Assembly (NCBI GenBank): GCA_009746045.1 | Contig: RPFO01000448.1 | Coordinates: forward strand, 3,429,049-3,493,048 | Reading direction: 5' to 3' | DNA: 64,000 bases | DNA from: Mesostigma viride | Taxonomy: Eukaryota; Streptophyta; Mesostigmatophyceae; Mesostigmatales; Mesostigmataceae | In this document: piece after piece, positions 54,341-63,400 of the stretch | Layout of the letters: each line of letters starts with the position of its first letter | Numbering within the stretch: the stretch's first letter is position 1 | Notes under the pieces: model-generated | Databases searched by the model: none | The model's input: only the letters and a program-made list of their open reading frames with translations | What the model was told of the DNA's origin: nothing | Position numbers and translations under genes: made by a program

Positions 54341-55123
54341 CTAGTCGCATGCATTCCTTGCTCTCTCCACCAAAGCAGAGGCCAGGACGACCCTTTCCAC
54401 GACCTTTTCAATTTCCTCCCCCTCAGCATCAGCAACAACGGTCATGGCAAATCGGGCTTGGCGCTTAACCCCCGATGCCAGAACGGCAGCCATCTCCACA
54501 CGAGTTTTTGAGACTTCAACAGGTACAGGCAATTCGCCGACCGCAAAAGTAAGCCTTGCGAGGTGCGGGACCCACCAATCACCTTCCAAAAATCCGCAAC
54601 CCCATCCAATCATGAAATACAACAACAGGTCTGCGCCCATGGCGCCTGCGATATCCAAGTCGTCATGCGAAACAATCGCATGCACGTCATCCTCCGAGCA
54701 CAGCATCCATGTAAAAACGGCGTCCCCGAAACCTTGGCAGTAGGCATACGAGTCAAAGTCAGGGTGATTCAACATCCATTCCCGCGACCTGACCGCCATT
54801 CTTTCCAGACTTCCAGCACTGTCCACCTCAAAACTCAGGACAAGAGGTCCTTCACCAGCACTGGACTCGCCATGCACAAACAACAAGCCTCCTTTGATCA
54901 CCTCTTGCATCTCCCCTGACAACTTGGCGTGTCCATCACAAAAAGGCATGCAATCCGTCCCGAATGGAAGCTGGCAATCCCGGGCGATACACCCCCCCTT
55001 TTTTGCAAACAAATCCTTCACCCTCCCTGCCATTCCCGTTCGCACGCTGACATGACGCACGCACAAGTCATCCCCTCCTGCTCTCGCTTCCTGGCACCAC
55101 GCAACCGTGCATTTGACCGCCAT
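54341..55123 (-). CDS. Two-unit Cys/His cluster protein of the cluster
   Basis: I take the Met at 55123 (MAVKCTVAWCQE) as start because the upstream box spacing then matches the neighbours. The 260 residues contain C-x4-C...LCVRH and then CIARDCQLPFGTDCMPFCDG, two likely zinc units. Further segments are LLFVHGESSAGEGPLVLSFE, YAYCQGFGDAVFTWML and YFMIGWGCGFLEGDWW. The frame is intact. It appears related to the 53159-53740 protein in general plan. Function unknown. Confidence 0.7.
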   Translation of the reverse strand: MAVKCTVAWCQEARAGGDDLCVRHVSVRTGMAGRVKDLFAKKGGCIARDCQLPFGTDCMPFCDGHAKLSGEMQEVIKGGLLFVHGESSAGEGPLVLSFEVDSAGSLERMAVRSREWMLNHPDFDSYAYCQGFGDAVFTWMLCSEDDVHAIVSHDDLDIAGAMGADLLLYFMIGWGCGFLEGDWWVPHLARLTFAVGELPVPVEVSKTRVEMAAVLASGVKRQARFAMTVVADAEGEEIEKVVERVVLASALVERARNACD

Positions 55124-55164
55124 CTGCGACCACCAACACCGTTTGATACACATTTCTCACCGTC

Positions 55165-55174
55165 AACGGCCGTT
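55165..55174 (-). promoter_or_regulatory. AACGGCCGTT box, 42 bp upstream of the ATG at 55123
   Basis: Perfect palindrome. Downstream of it on the minus strand is TGTATCAAAC, a TATA-like sequence shared with the next two genes. Confidence 0.6.
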
Positions 55175-55420
55175 GGCTTGAAACAACAAGAATGATTTAT
55201 TACGCACGAAAATCACACCATTTTCCAGCCTCCAACGGCCGTTGGCGCACGAAAAATGCACAAAAAAATTTTTATTATGCATTTATTGATTACATCCATA
55301 GTGCCACGTGGCGAATCACACCCAACTTTCCAGCTGCCAACGGCCGTTGGCGCAAAGAAAATCAAACCCTAATTTGCAGGTTCCAACGGCCGTTGGCGCA
55401 AGAAAATCACACCCAACACT

Positions 55421-56026
55421 TCAGTCGCAGAATCGATTCGCCTCGGTCACGCACTCGAACTTGTACTCCTGCCCGAGCGCGAACATCACCTCACGAACCG
55501 CCTTCTCAAACTCGTCAACACCGGCACTTCCCCACTCATGCACGTATTCGCTCAACCAGACCATGCATTTTCCAGCAGACGCGAACAGTATGTCAGCCTG
55601 TACCCTTCTATGCTTGAAGTACTTGCCGTCCTTCAAGATGACCCATTGGAACGGTCCCTCCTGCCCCACACCCTCAAACCCTTCTCCCCTATCATATTGC
55701 CGCATAGCACCACGAATTGGACTGGGTACTGATGGATCATAGGGCCTTATAGCACCACACCTCAGAAGCACCTCCTCAAATGCTTCTACGGTCGGCTTTG
55801 GGAGTCCCCGACCCTCCATATTGAAAACAAGAACCGCGGCCTTCCCGACATCCTGTCTCAAAAGACACTTTGCACCCTCCTTGGGCTTGAACGACAGCTC
55901 AATGTCCGGCAGAAGCCTGAGCGCGCTCTTAACCACTCCCAGAAGCCTGTCTTCCAAGTCGTCACGCTTTTGTTGCCATTCGGTAATATCAATCCACTCG
56001 CCCCCCTTCGTCCTGTAGAACGTCAT
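55421..56026 (-). CDS. Tandem-duplicate gene 1, unrecognised family
   Basis: The 201-residue intact frame starts MTFYRTKGGEWIDITEWQQK. Conserved with the neighbour 56346-56963: LEDRLLGVVKSALRLLPDI, NMEGRGLPKPTVEAFEEVLL, RCGAIRPYDPS, WVILKDGKYFKH, EYVHEWG and the end ALGQEYKFECVTEANRF. The two proteins are about 80 percent identical by eye, with a short insertion in the other copy. Flanks are also duplicated, so whole units were copied. Function unknown. Confidence 0.75.
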   Translation of the reverse strand: MTFYRTKGGEWIDITEWQQKRDDLEDRLLGVVKSALRLLPDIELSFKPKEGAKCLLRQDVGKAAVLVFNMEGRGLPKPTVEAFEEVLLRCGAIRPYDPSVPSPIRGAMRQYDRGEGFEGVGQEGPFQWVILKDGKYFKHRRVQADILFASAGKCMVWLSEYVHEWGSAGVDEFEKAVREVMFALGQEYKFECVTEANRFCD

Positions 56027-56068
56027 CTGCACACCACCGACACCGTTTGATATAAATTTGTCACCGTC

Positions 56069-56078
56069 AACGGCTGTT
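56069..56078 (-). promoter_or_regulatory. AACGGCTGTT box (one mismatch), 43 bp upstream of the ATG at 56026
   Basis: Single-base variant of the palindrome at the same spacing as in the neighbouring duplicate. Confidence 0.55.
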
Positions 56079-56345
56079 GGCTTGAAACAACAAGAATGAT
56101 TTATTACGCGCACGAAAATCACACCATTTTCCAGCCTCCAACGGCCGTTGGCGCACGAAAAATGCACGAAAAAAATTTTTATTATGCATTTATTCATAAC
56201 ATCCATATTGCCGTGACGTGGCAAATCACACCCAACTTTCCATCTGCCAACGGCCGTTGGCGCAAAGAAAATCAAACCCTAATTTGCAGGTGGCCAACGG
56301 CCGTTGAGAAACGGCCGTTGAGAAAATCACACCCAACATTAAACT

Positions 56346-56963
56346 TCAGTCGCATAATCGATTCGCGTCAGTCACGCACTCGAACTTGTACTCCTGCCCC
56401 AGCGCGGACATCACCTCACGAACCGCTTTCTCAAACTCGTCAACACCGTCGGGTCCCCACTCATGCACGTATTCCCTCAACCAGAACATGCAATCTCCAG
56501 CAGACACGAACAGCCGGTCGATGATCATGTCAGTGTGATGCTTGAAGTACTTGCCGTCCTTCAAGATGACCCATTCGAACCGTCCCACCTGCCCTAAACC
56601 CTTAAACCCTTCTCCCCTATCATATGGCCGCGTCATCGGTATCCAACTTTCATTACCATCAGCATCGATCGACTGAAAAAAAATTGGGCTGGGTATTGAT
56701 GGATCATAGGGCCTTATAGCACCACACCTCACAAGCACCTCCTCAAATGGCTCTACGGTCGGCTTTGGGAGTCCCCGACCCTCGATATTGAAAACAAGAG
56801 CCGCGGCCTTCGCGACATCCGGTCTCAAAAGAGACCTTTCACCCTCCTTGGGCTTAAAATCCAGCTTAATGTCCGGCAGAAGCCTGAGCGCGCTCTTAAC
56901 CACTCCCAGAAGCCTGTCTTCCAAGTCGATCCACTCGCCCCCCTCCGTCCTGTAGAACGTCAT
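56346..56963 (-). CDS. Tandem-duplicate gene 2, unrecognised family
   Basis: The 205-residue frame starts MTFYRTEGGEWIDLEDRL (an in-frame Met lies two codons upstream). It parallels gene 1 but lacks the ITEWQQKRDD segment and has an inserted block, FFQSIDADGNESWIPMT, after PYDPSIPSP. The intact reading frame with mostly conservative changes suggests selection on both copies. Confidence 0.75.
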   Translation of the reverse strand: MTFYRTEGGEWIDLEDRLLGVVKSALRLLPDIKLDFKPKEGERSLLRPDVAKAAALVFNIEGRGLPKPTVEPFEEVLVRCGAIRPYDPSIPSPIFFQSIDADGNESWIPMTRPYDRGEGFKGLGQVGRFEWVILKDGKYFKHHTDMIIDRLFVSAGDCMFWLREYVHEWGPDGVDEFEKAVREVMSALGQEYKFECVTDANRLCD

Positions 56964-57005
56964 CTGCAACCCACCGACACCGTTTGATATACATTTCTCA
57001 CCGTC

Positions 57006-57015
57006 AACGGCCGTT
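57006..57015 (-). promoter_or_regulatory. AACGGCCGTT box, 43 bp upstream of the ATG at 56963
   Basis: Perfect palindrome; TGTATATCAAAC lies between it and the ATG on the minus strand. Confidence 0.6.
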
Positions 57016-57177
57016 GGCTTGAAAAAACAACAAGAATTTTAAGATTTATTACGCGCACAAAGCACACACTAGTTTTCAGTCTCCAACGGCCGTTGGCGCA
57101 CGAAAAATGTTTTATTATGCATTTATTAATTACATCCATGGTGCCACGTGGCAAACCAAACCCTACTTCCGGGTGCA

Positions 57178-57345
57178 AAGAAAATCAAACGCTAATTTGC
57201 AAGTTCCAACGGCCGTTGGTGCAAGAAAATCACACCCAAAATTTCTTCAGTCGCAAAATCTATTCCCCTCACGCAGTCGAACAGGGGTACTGTTCCCCCA
57301 GCGCGGACCTCGCCTCACAAATCGCCCTTGGGTACGATTTAGTCC
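57178..57345 (-). pseudogene. Third duplicate, 3' remnant
   Basis: The sequence TTCTTCAGTCGCAAAATCTA and the following 80 bases match the 3' ends of genes 1 and 2, with small deletions and stops. The rest of the gene is missing, although the upstream palindrome-containing flank (57178-57240) is kept. Confidence 0.6.
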
Positions 57346-57347
57346 CC

Positions 57348-58138
57348 TCAAAAAACCTTGAACATTTCACCTTTGAACTTGAAATGCACTTCACCCCCCA
57401 TCCGAATTAGAAGTCCGGCCAAATTGACCCCAGACCAGCTGTCTGTAACGTCGCCGTGCATAGTGCTGAGAGACTTTCTCGCCTCACGATACTTGTTACA
57501 CCACTTCTTGTGTTCCTCCCAGTCCGCACGCTGGCATTCGGCAGCACAATACCGGACGTCTCGACAACCCCCGCACTTGCGGTGGACACCCTCCATCACA
57601 GAGCACGCCTGATTCGAGCAACACTTTGGAAGCGAGCCCAGCATCGGCCCTCCCACCCCCGGGAGAACGATCATCCGTGAAAACGTCAATTTCACGGACT
57701 CGGAATTCCCGAATGTAAAATGGAAACCTTCAAACCCCCCCCCTCTACTCTCGCCGATACGGTCAATCTCGGCTGCGCCTCACTCGCGTCTGGAAATTTC
57801 CCCCACTGGTCTTTCTCCCACTGGTCCCACCCAACCTTTCCGACATACGACACCAAAAGTCGAAACTCGACGTCTCGATTGAGTGGAACCCGATCCGCCG
57901 GCGTGGGCTTGTAGAATCCGCCAGCCAAGGCGAAGTACATGTCCAGCAACTGGAGATTAATCTGTCGTCCTACTGAGGCGAACGAGTCATACACGACCAA
58001 AACCGCAAACTGGCGACCCAGGCGCTTCTCGTGCTGCCGTACCCATCCGTGGATCTCGCGAGCCCGGTTAAGTACGTTTGCTGCCACGCAGGCAATCGCA
58101 GCGCGGGTCGAAGATTCCAGCTCGCCCGTCTCCGCCAT
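57348..58138 (-). CDS. MYND-type zinc finger protein (frameshift at a homopolymer)
   Basis: The amino part (58138-57740) reads MAETGELESSTRAAIACVAA, FAVLVVYDSFASVGRQINLQ and FRLLVSYVGKVGWDQWEKDQ. A nine-C run (57735-57743, plus strand) shifts the frame. Beyond it comes a short linker and a complete MYND finger: CCSNQACS, CGGCRDVRYCAAECQRADW, EEHKKWC. MYND fingers bind proline-rich peptides in other proteins. The paralogue at 63401-64000 has the same layout unbroken, which supports one continuous gene here. Box spacing to the ATG is 57 bp. Confidence 0.75.
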
Positions 58139-58194
58139 CCCTCCCCTGCGCCAATTGGCACGTGCGTAATACGTAAGTAATGTTTTTCAAGTCT

Positions 58195-58204
58195 AACGGC
58201 CGTT
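58195..58204 (-). promoter_or_regulatory. AACGGCCGTT box, 57 bp upstream of the ATG at 58138
   Basis: Perfect palindrome; it is also the box of the first 208 bp satellite monomer, so gene promoter and satellite are physically the same sequence here. Confidence 0.6.
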
Positions 58205-58307
58205 GGCTCACAACCCCCCTGTGGGAAGGGTGGATGCCTTACGAACCATTCAACCACATCTTTATGCTCAGCTAGATTTTTGGAGGCCTTTCTTGGAAGG
58301 CACATGG

Positions 58308-59191
58308 TAGTTAGGTTAAATAGTGACGGAACCTTTTGCCGCCTGAGGCAAATCGGTCCGTAACACTATTTTGCCCGGAATAACCACTTCCGAGCACCCA
58401 AGTTCATTCGGCCGAATTAACTTGGGTGCTCGGAAGTGGTTATTCCGGGCAAAATAGTGTTACGGACCGATTTGCCTCAGGCGGCAAAAGGTTCCGTCAC
58501 TATTTAACCTAACTAAAACCTGGCCTCGTGGAGGGGGGACGAAGAGCCCGAGACATCCGCCTAGGCCGCTGAGCACGCACCACTAAATGCGCCGGAGCTG
58601 CCTCAGTGAGGATTCGAACCCCTGACCTCCAAGGTGCACAGGTTTTAGTTAGGTTAAATAGTGACGGAACCTTTTGCCGCCTGAGGCAAATCGGTCCGTA
58701 ACACTATTTTGCCCGGAATAACCACTTCCGAGCACCCAAGTTAATTCGGCCGAATTAACTTGGGTGCTCGGAAGTGGTTATTCCGGGCAAAATAGTGTTA
58801 CGGACCGATTTGCCTCAGGCGGCAAAAGGTTCCGTCACTATTTAACCTAACTAAAACCTGTGCACCTTGGAGGTCAGGGGTTCGAATCCTCACTGAGGCA
58901 GCTCCGGCGCATTTAGTGGTGCGTGCTCAGCGGCCTAGGCGGATGTCTCGGGCTCTTCGTCCCCCCTCCACGAGGCCAGGTTTTAGTTAGGTTAAATAGT
59001 GACGGAACCTTTTGCCGCCTGAGGCAAATCGGTCCGTAACACTATTTTGCCCGGAATAACCACTTCCGAGCACCCAAGTTAATTCGGCCGAATGAACTTG
59101 GGTGCTCGGAAGTGGTTATTCCGGGCAAAATAGTGTTACGGACCGATTTGCCTCAGGCGGCAAAAGGTTCCGGCACTATTTAACGTAACTA
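58308..59191. mobile_element. 884 bp near-perfect nested palindrome (foldback element)
   Basis: The structure is P-U-P-U'-P. P is a 208 bp palindrome (58308-58515, 58646-58853 and 58984-59191), each with a TTAATTCGGCCGAATTAA-type centre. U is 130 bp (58516-58645) and U' its reverse complement (58854-58983). The whole is a palindrome centred at 58749.5 with only about two mismatches. Ends are TAGTTAGGTTAAATAGTGAC, flanked by a 3 bp repeat TGG. It interrupts a 208 bp satellite monomer. No protein is encoded. Confidence 0.85.
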
Positions 59192-61239
59192 TGGTAATAA
59201 CCATCACTAAGCTGCATAAAAGACACATCCTGCCTTACTGCCACCCAATGAAACGAATGAAATGCACATGGTAATGTTTTTCAAGTCTAACGGCCGTTGG
59301 CTCACAACCCCCCTGTGGGAAGGGTGGATGCCTTACGAACCATCCAACCACATCTTTATGCTCAGCTAGATTTTTGGAGGCCTTTCTTGGAAGGCACATG
59401 GTAATAACCATCACTAAGCTGCATGAAAGACACATCCTGCCTTACTGCCACCAAATGAAAAGAATGAAATGCACATGATAATGTTTTTCCAATTCCAACG
59501 GCCGTTGGCTCACAACCCCCCTGTGGGAAGGGTGGATGCCTTACGAACCAGTCAAGCCCCATCTTTATGCTCAGCTAGATTTTTGGAGGCCTTTCTAGGA
59601 GAAAAATGGTAAATAGCCACCACTAAGCTGCATAAAAGACACATCCTGCCTTATTGCCACCCAATTAAACGAATGAAATGCACATGGTAATGTTTTTCAA
59701 GTCCAACGGCCGTTGGCTCACAACCCCCGTGTGGGAAGGGTGGATGCCTTACGAACCATTCAACCACATCTTTATGCTCAGCTAGATTTTTGGAGGCCTT
59801 TCTTTGAAGGCACATGGTAATAACAATCACTAAGCTGCATGAAAGACACATCCTGCTTATTGCCACCAAATGAAACGAATGAAATGCACATTATTGTTTT
59901 CAATTCCAACGGCCGTTTGCTCACAACCCCCCTGTGGGAAGGGTGGATGCCTTACGAACCAGTCAACCCATCTTTATGCTCAGCTAGATTTTTGGAGGCC
60001 TTTCTTGGAAGAAAAATGGTAATAGCCACCACAAAGCTGAATGAAAGATACATCCTGGCTGATTGCCAACCCACTCAAAGGAATGAAATGCACATGATAA
60101 TGTTTTTCAAGTCCAACGGCCGTTGGCTCACAACCCCCCACTGGGAAGGGTGGATGCCTTACGAACCAGTCAAGCCCATCTTTATGCTCAGCTAGATTTT
60201 TGGAGGCCTTTCTTGGAAGAAAAATGGTAATAGCCACCACTAAGCTGAATGAAAGATACATCCTGGCTGATTGCCAACCCACTCAAAGGAATGAAATGCA
60301 CATGATAATGTTTTTCAAGTCCAACGGCCGTTGGCTCACAACCCCCCACTGGGAAGGGTGGATGCCTTACGAACCAGTCAAGCCCATCTTTATGCTCAGC
60401 TAGATTTTTGGAGGCCTTTCTTGGAAGAAAAATGGTAATAGCCACCACTAAGCTGAATGAAAGATACATCCTGGCTGATTGCCAACCCACTCAAAGGAAT
60501 GAAATGCACATGATAATGTTTTTCAAGTCCAACGGCCGTTGGCTCACAACCCCCCTCTGGGAAGGGTGGATGCCTTACGAACCAGTCAACCACATCTTTA
60601 TGCTCAGCTAGTTTTTTGGAGGCCTTTCTAGGAACGCACATGGTAATAACCATCACTAAGCTGCATGAAAGACGCATCCTGCCTTATTGCCACCCAATGA
60701 AACGAATGAAATGCACATGATAATGTTTTTCCAATTCCAACGGCCGTTGCTCACAACCCCCCTCTGGGAAGGGTGGATGCCTTACGAACCAGTCAAGCCC
60801 CATCTTTATGCTCAGCTAGTTTTTTTGGAGGCCTTTCTAGGAGAAAAATGGTAAATAGCCACCACTAAGCTGCATGAAAGACACATCCTGGCTGCTTGCC
60901 ACCCTATCAAACGAATAAAAAGCACATGATAATGTTTTTCCAATTCCAACGGCCGTTGGCTCACAACCCCCCTCTGGGAAGGGTGGATGCCTTACGAACC
61001 AGTCAAGCCCATCTTTATGCTCAGCTAGTTTTTTTGGAGGCCTTTCTAGGAGAAAAATGGTAAATAGCCACCACAAAGCTGCATGAAAGACACATCCTGG
61101 CTGCTTGCCACCCTATCAAACGAATAAAAAGCACATGATAATGTTTTTCCAATTCCAACGGCCGTTGGCTCACAACCCCCTTCGGGTAGAGGCCTTACGG
61201 ACCAGTCAGAAATGGTGTCCACCAAGCTATTCCCCCCAC

Positions 61240-62090
61240 ACCCACAGTTGTCCTTGTCCACATACCTTTCCAGTACAGTTGTCCTCAGCTTCTCAGCAAC
61301 GGGCGACTCCTCTCCTTCTTGATGCCTTGACAGATATCACATAAACAAAACACGATCACGAGAGCATCAGGATTGTTAGAGGTTTCCTCCATCAACGACC
61401 GTAAGATACACACACCTCAAAAACCAACTTTCTTGTCCTCCCAAATAACATATGTTTTTAAATGTAAAATAAATCACATTCATATTCTGTCACTTGATTT
61501 AACCACACAATTGTTCAGGTCCAACGCCCGTTGGCATTACGCCTCTTCCCGGTAAAATACTATTTATTGCTCCAACCCCACAAGAAACTCGTTCCGGACC
61601 TGTTCGAAGCGAAGAGCACTGCCAGGGATCGGAGTCGAGCCAGATTTGTGTGCGGAACATGATGGCTGGCCTACGTGGTGTGGAGCAATAATGTCGACAT
61701 TTTCAGTGACTGTTCAGCCTAAAAAAATAACAAGCAGATGCGACGGCCCCTCCATTAAACAAATTATCCACCACTGTTGCGCTACACTAGCAATGTTTGT
61801 CAAGGTCCAACGGCCGTTGGCATCAAATAAATCACAACCATTGGTCACTCCATTTAACAAAATACCCACAACTTTTTAACCACACTAGAAATGTTTTTTG
61901 AGGTCCAACGGCCGTTGGAATCCAAAAAATGCCGAATTCATGTCAAATTTATATAAATGTGACAGTTGACAGAATTAGAGATAATTAAATCATGAAATCC
62001 AGCTTTAGCCATCAGCCTTACCCATCAGCAAAAATTGGCGAATTTCATTCAATATTAGAATTCAAAATTTATTAATGAAATTTATGTTTC
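61240..62090. other. No gene recognised; three palindrome boxes
   Basis: Boxes or near-boxes at about 61522 (AACGCCCGTT), 61806 and 61901. The minus strand near 61700-61560 shows a short coding-like stretch (MMFRTQIWLDSDPWQC) that I cannot place. Confidence 0.4.
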
Positions 62091-62091
62091 A

Positions 62092-62997
62092 TCATTCAAC
62101 CTCTTCAGAATCCTCATCCAAACACAACATCATGTCCCCTTTCCACTTGTACATACTACTCTCGGCCAAATACAGCAAGCGTGCCTTCTTCCCCCCAAAA
62201 AACTTGAGATAATCCGGTGTGAAGATTGTTCCGCTGAGGACCTGCATAGCTAACTCCACCAAAACGCTTGCCATATCCTCCTCCCTACACCTCCTCTCTA
62301 ATAAGGCCTTCATGTCTGCGTTCTCATCAAATCCCATGATCAGAACTGCACATGCCATTCCTCCCCCCTCCAGAGGCAGCCCCTCCAAAAGCTTCACCCA
62401 TTCTGCCTCCCTACGCGCTCTCCTCCCCGGAGGAAAAAAAATGTCCTCATCCGGGTCATAAGGAGTATCGCAGAACCAGAAAATGCTCCTTAACCCCCAT
62501 AGTTCATAATTATCGTACAAGTCATCCATTTCCTTTCCCAATTGGCGTAAGCGAGCTGTCCACCCCCTCCAATTCCTCTCCAACACACGTCTCCTCTCAG
62601 CACGCTCGGACCTGAACAACCCTCCCATCGTCCTTGCTCGTGCATGTCCCTCTGGTGCTGGCTGGCGTCCTAACACCTCCTCAACTTCTTCACAATATAC
62701 CTTAAAATACATTCCCCTTGTGACGAGTGTGTAGGGGGTGATATCAGCGCTTGCACACTTTACTTGCCCGCCATACAATTCTCGGAAAAGAGACTCAGTT
62801 ATCAATGTACGAGGACCATCCCCGAATGCGTCCACGAACCCAGAAATTAACTTAAAGCTGAATTGGGGTTCATACCTCCCCGACACCGCTTCCCTAGCCC
62901 CTCTACAAACTGCTTCAAAGCGGGCTACGTCGGGCGCCTCCATAAAAGCTGCGACTTCGGTCCAAATTTCCCACGGCAGTGAGATATCCCCTTCCAT
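62092..62997 (-). CDS. F-box-like protein of the cluster
   Basis: The Met at 62997 gives MEGDISLPWEIWTEVAAFME, then APDVARFEAVCRGAREA. This fits an F-box: 'LP.EIW..V..FL...D(V/L)....VC...' at residues 6-40, which in the family recruits SKP1/cullin ubiquitin ligases. The rest (SFKLISGFVDAFGDGPRTLI, RRVLERNWRGWTARLRQLGK, an acidic end) has no recognised domain. The frame is open upstream to a Met at 63114, adjacent to a palindrome box at 63120; a 5' UTR intron is possible. 301 residues, intact. Confidence 0.65.
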   Translation of the reverse strand: MEGDISLPWEIWTEVAAFMEAPDVARFEAVCRGAREAVSGRYEPQFSFKLISGFVDAFGDGPRTLITESLFRELYGGQVKCASADITPYTLVTRGMYFKVYCEEVEEVLGRQPAPEGHARARTMGGLFRSERAERRRVLERNWRGWTARLRQLGKEMDDLYDNYELWGLRSIFWFCDTPYDPDEDIFFPPGRRARREAEWVKLLEGLPLEGGGMACAVLIMGFDENADMKALLERRCREEDMASVLVELAMQVLSGTIFTPDYLKFFGGKKARLLYLAESSMYKWKGDMMLCLDEDSEEVE

Positions 62998-63119
62998 TAT
63001 CGGCCCCGACGTCAAACTTGTCCCCTCTGCACATAACATACATCGACGTCCATCCTTAAAAAAAATGAGGTTTTGTCGGAAAGAAAATATGCAAACGTTA
63101 GGCGAGGTTTCCAATCCCT

Positions 63120-63129
63120 AACGGCCGTT
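63120..63129 (-). promoter_or_regulatory. AACGGCCGTT box upstream of the F-box-like gene
   Basis: Perfect palindrome 6 bp upstream of the Met at 63114 and 123 bp upstream of the preferred start at 62997. Spacing differs from the other genes. Confidence 0.45.
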
Positions 63130-63400
63130 GGGTCACTAATTGTTGTTTAACCCACTACAGTCGCATGAGAGAAAACGAAAGTCAATTTTATTCCAATTTC
63201 AAAGTGAAAGGAGAATTCACTATTACACCATTTTACAACACAAATCAGGTCAATTTTATTCCAATTTCAAAGTGAAAAGAGAATTCACCATTACACCATT
63301 TTACAACACAAATCAGGACTACATACACAAATTTCAAACCCAAAATGCGTCCAGTTTTCCAGCCTCAAAAGCAAATTATTACTCTACATTTCCAGTTTTT

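Larger units (their letters stand above)
58165..61230. repeat. ~208 bp satellite array (about 11 monomers), interrupted at 58308-59191
   Basis: Each monomer carries one AACGGCCGTT box (58195; then near 59289, 59497, 59704, 59909, 60117, 60325, 60533, 60740, 60948 and 61156; period 205-208 bp). Other conserved parts are GGGAAGGGTGGATGCCTTAC, ATCTTTATGCTCAGCTAG, TTTTTGGAGGCCTTTCT and AAGCTG(C/A)ATGAAAGA. Short frames within it repeat the same peptide and are not genes. Confidence 0.95.

Noticed and set aside
58600-58640. tRNA gene at the B-box-like sequence
   Set aside because: No A box, anticodon arm or acceptor stem could be folded; only the T-arm-like part is present.
61590-61640. tRNA-like GTTCGAAGC segment
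   Set aside because: No second promoter box or cloverleaf fold; likely chance.
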